From Mytilus edulis (Eukaryota > Mollusca > Bivalvia > Mytilida > Mytilidae), in the NCBI RefSeq assembly GCF_963676685.1, contig NC_092348.1:14978867-15042866 (forward strand): DNA of 64,000 nt, given 5' to 3'. The first letter of the stretch is position 1; each line of letters opens with the position of its first letter. The position numbers were made by a program, and so were the translations under genes. Below the pieces are notes generated by a model. The model saw only the letters and a list, made by a program, of their open reading frames with translations, made no database searches and was not told the DNA's origin. This document shows, piece by piece, positions 37,277 to 48,119 of this stretch.

Positions 37277-39365
37277 AATGGGGGGGGGCAAGGGGGGTCC
37301 CAATAACAGCAAAACAGCAAATTGATTTGGCTTATAACAGATAACAAGGAATTAAAATGGACAAAAACAGATAACAGTAAATTTAATATTAAAATAAGTC
37401 GGAACCTTGACAAATCCAGTATTTCTTATTACGGGTATAATCCTTTGTAATGCATTCTATTTTCTCTGAACATGTTTTTAAAATTATGTATCTAGAATGA
37501 GTTTACTACTCAATATATTTTTATACGCTCGTTTACAGGACGTATTATGGAATACTGTTGTCCGTCTGTCGTCAACATGTCAAATATTAACTCCAACACT
37601 ATTTAACCAATTCGCATAAAACGTTTGGAAATTAATGGGGTTTTATTCAATAAAAATGGTGTTTTTTTCAGTTTTCTGATAATATCTCAAAAATCCTTTC
37701 ACAAATTTGCAAGGAATTTTGGTGAATTGTTACTATCTATTGACATGAGCTCCCTTTCAATTTTTATAAATTTTAGATTTTACTAAGGGGGGTTCCAGTT
37801 TTCGGACATTAACACAAAAAAAGTTTTCAGCAGTTCTCATGAAACTTTGCTGAATTGTTTATAGCTATTGTTGTAAGCTCCCTTTCTATTTTCATTAATT
37901 TTAGATTTTATGTTATTGAGTTAAGGGGTTTTGTTCATTAAAAAAGGTGGTATTTTCCAGTTTTCGGTCAATAACTCAAAAAATATTTCAGCAGTTCGCA
38001 TGAAACTTTGGTGTATTATTTATATATATTGACTGAAGCTCCCTTTCAATTTTTATAAATATCTGATATGACATAGAGAAATGATCGAATCTTTCAAAAA
38101 GGGCGACGGGCGTATCATGCGCTCATGGCGTAGCTGTTTATTTGTTATAGAATACTTTTTTTCAGCATTTGTTTTTATACAGTTCTAGAAACTCACGCAT
38201 GCTTGTAATTTCAATAGTGTGTAATAAAATTGAGAATGGAAATGAGGAATATGTCAAAGAGACAAAAATGATATCTAGTAAAAATTCAAGGGCTTGTTAT
38301 GGTATTCCATTCACATAGTTCTTGTGTTTGTTGCTACTAAAAAATGACCTAAAAGAGTTTGAATATATATATTCGCATTCTGACTTTTTCTAAATGCCCA
38401 TTTAATGAGGTGTGTGAATTTTTCTTAATAAGACTATGAGGCAAAGTTGTCAGTATATAGGATAGAAAAATCAAAAGCACCAATTATAAGCATGCAATTT
38501 ATCAAGTACCTAGAACCAATTTTGACACTCCAAAAGTAATTTATTCCATTATTTTCAAATGCTCAATTTGAACAATTTTCTATCAGGCTATTGATTGGAC
38601 CAAGTGTACTAGTAAGTAGAATACATAGTTTAGTAGGGGAGCAATATAATGGCTCAGTGAAGACGAAATAAATCTTTGTTTGTAATGAGCTATGTGCTGC
38701 TTCAGGACCCAGTACATGGTTGGAACTTTCATTGTACAATGTGTTTGGTTCTGCTTTGAAAAGAATCACAGAGCTGAGTCAATGTACCATATTATATAAA
38801 TGGTTAACTGTTCAAGTGGTTGTAAGGACAAAGTCCTTAATTGAGATTCTTGTCAGATATTCCTGGCCATATGTTTCCTTTTTGTCATATTAATAATTGT
38901 TCTGATTTAATATGTTGGTACGGGAAACAAGGAACATTATCCTCATACAAAAAAATAAGATAATTCTTAATACATGTTCCAAAAATAAAATGGAATTTAT
39001 TACAAAGGATAATCATAAGATATACTGGACCTCACTTCTGTAATGGGTATATGTTAATGAAATCCTTCTCCGAATACGTGACCAACATATTACTAGTGGT
39101 AGACCCCGATGTCCAATGATCTTTAATTTCTACCGAATATTGGCTGTCAAAAGAAAATGCTAACATTCCATTTTTCAGTAACAGTTAACAGCAAATACAT
39201 TATCACAATAACAGATAACAAAAAAACTAAAAGCCCAATAACAGCTAACAATGAATAAGACAATAACAGCTAACAGCAAATATATTTTCAAAATAACAGA
39301 TAACAAAGAATTAAATTGCCCCATAACAGCATAACAGTTAAACCCCTTGCCCCCCCTCTAAAATA
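37277..39365. mobile_element. Candidate 2.1-kb element with G-rich inverted ends
   Basis: The left end reads AAAATGGGGGGGGGCAAGGG. The right end reads AACCCCTTGCCCCCCCTCTA, whose reverse complement matches the left. Next to both ends lie runs built from AACAGATAACA and AACAGCTAACAG words (37300-37395 and 39180-39350). A separate repeat (37523-38140) sits inside. No transposase frame seen. A non-autonomous inverted-repeat element is plausible, but ends made of G runs are weak evidence. Confidence 0.4.
37523..38140 (+). repeat. Dispersed repeat with three internal ~190-bp units
   Basis: Starts ATACGCTCGTTTACAGGACG and ends GGGCGACGGGCGTATCATGC. Three internal tandem units share GCTCCCTTTCAATTTTTATA, CAGTTTTCGG and GCATGAAACTTTG words. 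It looks like a common mollusc interspersed repeat. Non-coding. Confidence 0.55.
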
Positions 39366-40554
39366 GTCACAGAACAAACCAAAACTATAGAAAACTACAT
39401 AAAAATTTCTCGATTCAACACAGTTTTAGTAGTCTCAGTGCTAGATAAGTGCTTAAATCATTAATTTTTACAACTATCCTCCGTTTATTTTTGACAGAAG
39501 TAAATGTCTGATAATATTTATATTATGAGACAGCAACCCCTGAGTGATGATTAAAAAAGCCCAAGGAACATGAATTCTTCTTCATCAGACAATGCAGTAT
39601 TTCAAGCTCTAAACATACCTTTGTATAAATTTTACAGCTACATACATGTTTGAAGAATTTATCGGAGTAATGGGAATTTTTGTCAATGCCTGAGACAGTA
39701 ACCATAATACAAACCAGAACTAGATATCTCTAGTAGAAGACAACCTGCAGACCGATTTATGGGGATATCCCTATTAAGGTTTCAGTGCCATATAAACTGA
39801 TCACACAGAGGCCCCTCGTGGGGATGATCAAGTAATCACATAATCACAACTTTGAATTTGTTGCCAATATAATCATATAACCATATATTTATTCTAAAGA
39901 TAATCAAAAAATCAAACTAGTAGTAATCATGAATTATTTGGTCTAATGATCAAATAAATTGCTATAAAAAACGACCAAGTAATCACTTAATCAAAACCTC
40001 CATGATGATAGGAGGTTTTTAAAAAGACTTTGACTGGCTATACAGCCCTCGCACGGTCGGTATGACAGATAAACACAAAAACATGACATTGACAATCCCG
40101 TTAGGTGTTTAGTATCACACCATTATAAAGTATATGAGAAGAACGTAACCCGTAGCAGGCCAACAACTAGGTTTGGTTTTTATGGTGACATTTTTGTGTT
40201 TTGTCAAGAAAATTACCATGAAAGATTGGATGTGTGAATACCTGAACATATACGATGTCTGCATGTTGATTTACATACATTTACGTATGATGTCCTTGTA
40301 TCGATGATAACGTTTAGTTAATGTTTTAACATATTTATTTGTGTACATGTATTTCTCTGTCTTGTGTGTTTTTGCATTTATTTGTAAGTGTATTCCCGTC
40401 ATGTATATAATCTTGACATTTTAGCGGTATATTTAATATTGCCATAAAGCGCGAAGTTTGGCTAGCCACAATACCAGGTCAAACCACATTTTTTTAAATG
40501 TCCTGTACCAGGTCAGGAATGTGCATGGCAGTTGTTCCTTAATAGTTTGTTTCT

Positions 40555-40730
40555 ATGTATGTTGCATTGTCGTTTGTTTTTTGTTGCACTTCAGTGTTCT
40601 GTTGTTTTGTTGCTTTCCTGTTATATAGTTGATGGGTTTCTCTTAGTTTTAGTTTGTAACCCAGATTTGTTTTCTCTCAATCGACTTGTGACAATACTGT
40701 TGCCTTTATTTTTGACTAGTTTGTGAGTTT
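40555..40730 (+). repeat. Dispersed mussel-type T-rich repeat
   Basis: Contains TTGCATTGTCGTTTG, TCAGTGTTCTGTTGTTTTGT, TCTTAGTTTTAGTTTGTAAC, CCAGATTTG and CTGTTGCCTTTATTT. I recognise this text as a frequent bivalve interspersed sequence. The open frame across it is hydrophobic by composition only. Confidence 0.5.
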
Positions 40731-40920
40731 GTGATATCGAAAACTCTGGTGTATATATATATTTTTTTTTAGTAAAACTGAGATTTATTTCGTTTAAATC
40801 GAATACGTTGTTACATACACGAACAAATCGAATAAGTTGAGATACATAAACGTATCATTATATGAATGTTACATTTTAACGATGGTGTATTTTACAATGG
40901 CGCAAGTATACTGTTAGCCA

Positions 40921-41163
40921 ATGCACGATTTAATTAAATTGTCACTGAATGTAATGACAGATCCATCTCCCATTGCGTCTATGTTATTTTCCGAAATACA
41001 TTTTCTAGACAGTAACAGACCTCCAGTGTGCCTTCGTCAGGATTTTATTTTAACTTTGATTGAAACGATAGCCAAAAAGGTAGTCGTTGATAGGGAAATA
41101 AATACATGCCTCTGTTCGAATAATCGCTTAGGAAAGAAATCCGAAATGCAACAATTACATTAA
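40921..41163 (+). CDS. Unassigned 80-codon open frame
   Basis: Starts MHDLIKLSLNVMTDPSPIAS and ends KSEMQQLH. It has a more even amino-acid composition than neighbouring chance frames, and an acceptor-like TTTTTTTTTTAG precedes it (about 40770). I do not recognise the protein. It lies just upstream of a decayed LINE tail (41281-41950), so it may be transposon-derived, or a chance frame. Confidence 0.2.
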   Translation: MHDLIKLSLNVMTDPSPIASMLFSEIHFLDSNRPPVCLRQDFILTLIETIAKKVVVDREINTCLCSNNRLGKKSEMQQLH

Positions 41164-41280
41164 GAAGGTATATAGTCACTACAGTCACATAGAAATATTA
41201 AAAATTTCTAACCATAATTTACACATCGAAAAAGGCAGATATATTTCCTTTATATATTAACATAGTAATTCAAATGTTTA

Positions 41281-41950
41281 TGTATTGGCACCGCCTTGAA
41301 AACTCGCCCACTGTGATCTCTTAAGTGATGCTTATATTGAAAGCTCCTCTGATAAAGCTGTGGCTAATCAATCGTGGTATGCAAACATAAAGTTTTTTAG
41401 TGAAAAACTTGGTTTAAATTTAGCACTTTGTAAAAAAACTCAGTAAAAAATAATTCAAAATTTTACTTAGAAAATGTATCAAAACTGATTTTTTAACATA
41501 TTGGAGCCATCAAAAAGACTTAATTTAAAAAGATGATCACAGTAAATTGAGCAACTACTTTAAATTTAAACATAATTTCACTTTTGAAGATTACTTAAGA
41601 ACAGAGATAAGAGAGTTATACGAACTAGATTTAGAATAGGTAATCATTGTCTCCGCATAGAGAGAGGCCGTTACGAACGAAAAATTGATGACCATGGAAA
41701 AAATATTACACTGCCAAGATCAGAAAGAACATGCCAGTTTTGTTCAATGAACTCGGTTGAATACGAAGAACATTTTTTATTTAAATGTACCCTTTATAAT
41801 AAGGAAAGAAAAACCTTTCTGGATGAACTCTTTGCAAAATACCCATATTTATCCCAAATATCCGATAGTAATCTGCTTATTTGGTTTATGTCAAACGATA
41901 GCCTTCATTTTAACTCTAAATTATGTGAATTGCTATCCTAATTTTAAACA
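41281..41950 (+). pseudogene. Decayed non-LTR retrotransposon 3' end (zinc-knuckle-like tail)
   Basis: Broken frames read YWHRLENSP, then SSSDKAVANQSWYANIKFF, then RFRIGNHCLRIERGRY, then RTCQFCSMNSVEYEEHFLFK followed by CTLYNKERK. The C-x2-C...H-x3-4-C arrangement (CQFC ... EEHFLFKC) is typical of the C-terminus of LINE-encoded polyproteins. There are several stops and frameshifts. The last piece (41747-41941) is intact for 64 codons. Confidence 0.7.
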
Positions 41951-43829
41951 TTGAGAAACTAAATATTTGCTTAACTGAAACTTATAAAACTTATTTATAG
42001 TCTTCACCAGTTCATTGTAACATTACTTGAATTGTTCTTTTCTGGGCAGTAAGAGTTATCCTTCGTTCCATATATACAATGTAGGCAACCGACTCTCTTC
42101 ATAAAAAAAATACATTTGTATTGGTATTTTTATCTGTATTTTTTTTTTCATTTATAGTAAGTAAGTAAGTAAGTAATTAGTAATTAGTTTATTACATGTT
42201 GTAATGTAAAATCAATCATCCTTAATCAGAACGATAGTTGTATGTGTGAGTGTATGCGAGTGGGAGAGAAAGGCTTTTTATTTTTACTTTATGTGATTAC
42301 ATGCTTGTTATGAGCCCTATGATTAGGAAATAAAATATCTTGATCTTATAATATGTCACAAATTTGTGGTCTCTTTTTTCATTTATTTTTCCCTATGTTT
42401 TCGTGTATTTTATCGATGATCCATTTGCACTGAATTTCATACTGAATAAATTTAGTTAATTAGTTTGTTAGTTATCTACAAACTACTAGTAAACTGACAA
42501 TTACTGTTCTTTTTCAACTGAAGGCATTATATATACTGTTATATTTAAGTACATATATAAATTGTGTATATATATATGCAGCTAAGATTCATTGGTTTCT
42601 TTATTTTCTTACGCCATTGTAAACCTGTATCTCTGAGATGCTGTATGGAGAAGTATATTTAATCAATTCGCCAATACTTTAAAACAAAGTAGTTTGTGCT
42701 TTTAGTGTTGATAAAATTCTTCTACTTTAGTACTAAGCTAGTCACCTGTTCACACTAAGGACAGTGTCCTCTTCTTAATATTAAACGAACCTTTTATTTG
42801 GCTTCCAAACATAAACGTCAGACTGATGGAATGTCGAACTAATAGTGTGTCGGAACTATTTAAGTGTTGGAATATCGGGGCTGCCAAAATTTGTCACGGC
42901 TTTAATTAAACAGTTTACAAATATTTCGAAGCTCTATAATATGATTTAAGCTTGTAAAAACACGTATACATACAATATGCATAAATTCCTAAATTATGCA
43001 CCTTATTAAGATCTAGTAAAACTCAAGTCCATAGAAACAGATGTAAACAATTAAATATACTAATTTGGCCTTGTAGTGCATGTTACGCTAATCCTCCTTT
43101 TGATGTCTATATGCTTTTAATGACATTATACGTGTTTATGATTAACGAGAAATACTGCGAGCACTAGACACCCCCTCCTTTCCAGAGAAAAAAAGAAGAC
43201 ATGCACACACAGCAGTTACACATGGACACAAAACATTTGGCATTATGAAAGGATACATCAAGATAACTTAAGTTTGTGGCCTTGATTTTCAACGGAACAT
43301 ATAGGGAAAGAGTATAGAAAGTTCATTCACATGCATAGCTTAACTTTCAAAATATGTATATTTGTATATGTATAATTTTGGTATGAAATTAAAGTTGAAG
43401 GAACTGGGACAACTCGCAAAATGCTGAGATTGTAGTAGAAGGCATGATTTTGACGGTTTTCTCATATCACAGTGGTGTTTTTCTCATAAAAACTAGGTGA
43501 AGTTACTAATTTAACATACAATGAACGTCGTTGCTATAAATGCTTAAGAGGGATTAATATACAAAACAAAGCATTGGGTGTTAAATTAGTAGTTTTATTC
43601 ATAATGCGCGCAATATATTGACACGCGGCAAGCTAACATCACATCCTATTGCAGCTGGCTTATGTCTGCAAAACTTGATTATGTTCTATACAAACCGTCA
43701 TAAAATGGAACTTGTAAATGATGGACACTTGTCTTCGTTTTTCTCGAATTGTATGCCCACCGATGTAAATTTGCGTTAGTGATTTTTTGACAAATCATTC
43801 AACGTTACAAAAACAACGCATTTTCATTT

Positions 43830-44150
43830 GGGTGCATCATCTTCCCTTGAAGCTATTAGATTGGTATGCTCTTAAATTATGCAACGATCTTGTAGGGTGA
43901 GCGCTACACACCACATTGACTATTACTAAACTCTTGGAGGGGTTATATATATATATATCCAAGTTAACTTACCTTTAGTACGATTGATAATTAAATTTAA
44001 TTAAGTATTTTCCATTGGTTGTCAAGCAAGTACTTGATCAATCTTACGATGGACTAACTTCCCGTTTTGAACCGTGTGCTTTGAATTTTTATCAATTTGA
44101 AATCAAACTACACTCAGGTGTTCGATTCTAATATTAAACACGAAGATATT
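43830..44150 (+). repeat. 321-bp tandem duplication, first copy
   Basis: Starts GGGTGCATCATCTTCCCTTG and ends ATTAAACACGAAGATATT. It is followed immediately by a second copy. Differences are few: a longer TA run here, plus scattered substitutions. Non-coding. Confidence 0.9.
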
Positions 44151-44465
44151 GGGTGCATCATCTTCCCTTGAAGCTATTAGATTGGTATGCTCTTAAATTA
44201 TGCAACGATCTTGTAAGTTGAGCGCTACACACCACATTGGTCATCACTAAACTCTTGGAGGGGTTATATATATATCCAAGTTAACGTACCTTTAGTACGA
44301 CTGATAATTAAATTTAATTAAGTATTTTCCACTGGTTGTCAAGCAAGTACTTATCAATCTTACGATGGACTAACTTCCACAGTTTTGAACTGTGTGCTTT
44401 GAATTTTTATCAATTTGAAATCAAAATAAACTCCGGTGTTCAATTCTCTTATTAAACACGAAGAT
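44151..44465 (+). repeat. 321-bp tandem duplication, second copy
   Basis: Repeats the first copy from GGGTGCATCATC to ACACGAAGAT with about 95 percent agreement by eye. It is then followed by unrelated CAGTAGTCGACAGG. The shared unit contains TAGTACGA...GATAATTAAATTTAATTAAG, itself partly palindromic. Confidence 0.9.
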
Positions 44466-46196
44466 CAGTAGTCGACAGGAACCAGAACAACGGAGGCCAA
44501 TCAGCTAGCACAAAGTTTAAACAACATAACATTATGATAGAAGCGAACTTTGGCCATATGGTTCAGAGAAGAATGATTGAATACAACTTGTATAAAGATT
44601 GGAAGTTACCCTATAAACAGATGTAATGTTTAGTGAGGTCATCAATTTCGGAAAAGACGAGTTTGAACACACAAATTAAAACTCACTGGTCCAGCTTGGC
44701 AAATAATATCTGTAATAAGGACTCTTTACCATATGTACCCAATTCCCTCCGTATAATTTACCATACTACGCTTTTTCACATACTAATTACCATACATCTA
44801 GTATAAAGATAATGTCACACGTACGATATTTCCTACGCAATGATCGAGATACACTAATTCTTTTCTCGGGAATATCAACAAGCTGCTGCTATTTTACAGT
44901 TGTCCGAAGTTTTTTTTCCTTTTTCGCCTTGACTAGACTTTAGTCCAGTTTCCTTGTATCGAAGGCTATTCCTGCCAGTGGATCATTCAAAACACTTTCA
45001 AATATCCTCTAACCAATATCATTCTATCATTTTACCTTCACTCGACGTCGATCATTAAACCTTTCTTATTCACATCTGGTCTTTACATGGGAGTATCAAA
45101 GACGCTGTTTTCTTTTCTTTTTTTTTATATACAAAATGTGTCGCCTGTAATCCCCCCCCAAAAAAAAAAATAAAAAAAAGAAGCTACTTCATATCCGAAA
45201 ACGAAATGTAAAATTGTTTTATCAATGCTCCTCATCCTCATCCTCCTTCACTATGAAATTAAACTTTGAAATGTTTAACTTTTCAGAATCATATATATTC
45301 ACTCTTGTACCCTTTTTACACATCTAATAATTTCGTTTTTCAAATTCTAGTGCAAGCAATTTTTACAAACTCATTTCCCTTTGTTCCTTCAAACGCTGCT
45401 TACCAGTATATATATTTGACTAACTCACCCACTGATTATTCTCGCCCAATTGTTGGTGTTGTTCACTCTTATTACAACTTTATACCAATAAAACTTCTTC
45501 ATCACTCTTCTTATAGCATATATAAAAGTAAGTATGATTAAGTCAAAGAGACTATCAACTTGCTAGTCATGGACAGTCGACTAATAAACCTGACCAGTGA
45601 AGATAATTTTGTTAAAATCGTTTGAAATAAACACAAGGTAGATACCGAAATGTCTCGCCTGCGTAACTGATCATAATTATAATTTGCGTTTTTCAAAAAA
45701 AGAAAACATTGTTACTAAATCAATGATCCAGGAGGAAGACTCCAAGGTCCAAAATCTTGCCCAACAGACATGTACACCTTACAACATTCCAGACAATAGA
45801 TATGGTAGATACTTCGAAATGCAGTAAGCATTGATCAAATATCCAAGGATCACCAAGGTTGAGTTAAACATTCCAGGAGGCAATTCTATTCGAGAAAGGA
45901 GCATAACCATTAAAACTAAATGACCACTGAACCATGAATATGGTGTTAAGCCTGATGAACTCAGAGGAACAAGGACACCTTAGTCCTTCCATACACCAAA
46001 CATAGTTGCCCTGGTGTTAATCAGTGGCGGATCCAGAAATTTTCATAAGTGGAGGGCCCACTGACTGCCTCTGTTTATAGTATATAAAAATGTCAGACCC
46101 AACAACGAAAACTTATTGTTGACAAATGGACAATGAATTTTAGGTCTAGGGAACACTGCAAGACAGACATGTACACTATACAATCAATCTATACCA

Positions 46197-46340
46197 TTGG
46201 CGGATCCAGGGGGGGGGGAGGGGGGGGGGGGGGGGGGGTCTGGGGGTTGGACCCCACTTATTTTTGGCCGATCACCGATCAATGCATTTGAATGGGGATA
46301 TATAGTTGGAACCCCCCTTTTTAAAATGGCTGGATCCAAC
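46197..46340. mobile_element. Short G/C-run inverted-repeat element
   Basis: The left end is TTGGCGGATCCAGGGGG. The right end is AAATGGCTGGATCCAAC, giving an imperfect GGATCCAG/CTGGATCC inverted terminus. The interior has a long G run, then GGACCCCACTTATTTTTGGC. A related fragment starts near 46024 (GTGGCGGATCCAGAAATTTT). I recognise it as a frequent mussel MITE-like repeat. Confidence 0.6.
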
Positions 46341-46733
46341 CTTGTATACAGTAGACAAAACGTATTTTTACCTATTTTTGTCAGCATCCGAGAGACTTAC
46401 ATATTTAACTATACCTTAAAGACATGTACACCTCAGTTATTTAATACACAAAATACAGGTTACCTTTTGCTTATAGTATCAGAGAAAAGGACTGACCCAC
46501 ATTGATTTTATGGTGACCTATGAACCAGGAAAATGAGGTCAAGGTCTGTTAAGCATGCCAGATGGACATGAACACCTTACAATAATTTCAATTTCAATAA
46601 TTCCTTATACATCATCTTCGTAAACAGGGAATACCTTCTTCTTTCCAGAAATTATATCAACTCATCCATAACACTATAGAAGATAATTTCAGAGAGCATC
46701 ACATAACCATGATGGGAAAAGGCCCTCATACCC

Positions 46734-46870
46734 ATAGCCAGGGGGGTTTGTCCGAACCCCCTCCCTAGAAAACAAATAAGCACTGTTAAAGTCAACGTTC
46801 TGTTCGATTTGTGACTGTTAAAGTTGAGTTCGTGAGTCCAAATAACCCCCCTTTGGAAATTCCTGGCTAC
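46734..46870. mobile_element. Short inverted-repeat element with AGCCAGG/CCTGGCT ends
   Basis: The left end reads ATAGCCAGGGGGGTTTGTCC. The right end reads CCCCCCTTTGGAAATTCCTG followed by GCTAC. The inverted termini are about 9 bases. Non-coding interior of 137 bases, inside the 45.6-47.0 kb repeat. Confidence 0.5.
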
Positions 46871-48119
46871 AGGCCTGGCCCTGATATAGTATCTGAGACT
46901 AAACCTTATCATACAAACTTAATTACTATCATCCAAGGAAATGAGGTCAAGGTCAGATGAACCCTTCCAGATGGACCTGTACAACTTACATTCATAGCGT
47001 CACCAAATATAGTTGACCTTTTGCAGTCAGATCAGCATCATTATGTATCCCATACTACTTCAGGTAAGACAAAAAGTCACATAAGATAATCATACATATT
47101 ACAACAGGTACATGTATAAACTATCCTTTGGATCAAGAATTTCAAAATTGTGGGACAACTCAGTTTTAAGTCAACAATTTCATCCCAATCTTACTTCAAT
47201 CATTCATAGTCAGATCATTTCATGGATGGTATCATATGTTGAATATTCATTCATCATTTTACAACTCAAACTTATTTCTCATCGATCACATTACAACAAA
47301 TACACACACTGGTCTTTTAATACACTAACATATAACATGTTTTAGACACTAACAACATCTTATACACAACAAATACTTTTCAATAACTACATTTGTGTCA
47401 ATTTATTTTTCTCTGTCCCAGGTCTATTCTTTACTTTCCTTTTTCACTGTTCCATACAAACTCTTCTTTTGTGTCACACTTTTAAGAACCATTGACTTGC
47501 TAGTTATATCACTTATATCTAACTCATTTAACTTCTCTCATTTGAATGTACCAACAGTATTTTTCATCACTATCTCATGTTTATAAACCTCATCACTGTC
47601 TGTCTTCGCTTACTTCAGCTCTCCTTGTGTTCCAAGCTATGTACACTTTTTACATCCAAATAATTTATATAAATGCTGAATGCATTAATTGCAGTAACAA
47701 TTCATTAAATCGTTGTGATTTTCAAGTTATAAGAAGCTTGGTAGATAATTAAAAAGTTGAAATTTTCATTAACGGAATTTGAATGACAAAAAATATTATT
47801 TAACCTATAAATTTTTTGCACTTCATTTTTTTTTGCACAGAAAGAATTTAAAGCTTTGAATAATAGTATGAACCTGAATAAAAGTGGTTGATTTCTTAGA
47901 TGATTTTCACAAATGATATGATTCTTTATGTCTAATTTCTTGAAACATTTATAAAGAATCAAAGTTTATGAAAATTGATATCAATTGGATCTATTTTTTT
48001 AATCTGAAATCACTAATACTTAATATAGAGGTGGGTTATTTTTTTGTACAAATTGTATTTTTGCATCAATGAAGTATTTACAAAAACATGAAAATGTGAA
48101 TTGCAAAAAATGTAAAAAG

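Larger units (their letters stand above)
45600..47030 (+). repeat. 147-bp-monomer dispersed element, interrupted by two small inverted-repeat elements
   Basis: Contains GAAATGTCTCGCCTGCG at the left, as at 58441-59530. Monomer words follow (AACCATGAATATGGTG at 45932, AACCAGGAAAATGAGG near 46515, CCAAGGAAATGAGGTC near 46935) with AGACATGTACACYTTACA-type segments. Two short elements (46197-46340 and 46734-46870) lie inside. Confidence 0.55.
36951..48119. other. Intergenic region between PRMT7 start and TDP-43 3' end
   Basis: Upstream of the PRMT7 ATG, the minus strand has a plausible acceptor (TCATTATAG ending near 36972), so a 5' UTR exon probably lies somewhere in 37-38 kb. No promoter element is distinctive. 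The rest is repeats listed separately (37277-39365, 40555-40730, 41281-41950, 43830-44465, 45600-47030) within AT-rich sequence containing homopolymers, (TAAG)n near 42157-42172 and (TA)n runs near 42540-42580 and 43947-43960. No host gene recognised. Confidence 0.5.

Noticed and set aside
46197..46505. Glycine-rich plus-strand frame and its proline-rich antisense
   Set aside because: Generated by a G homopolymer run inside a short inverted-repeat element.
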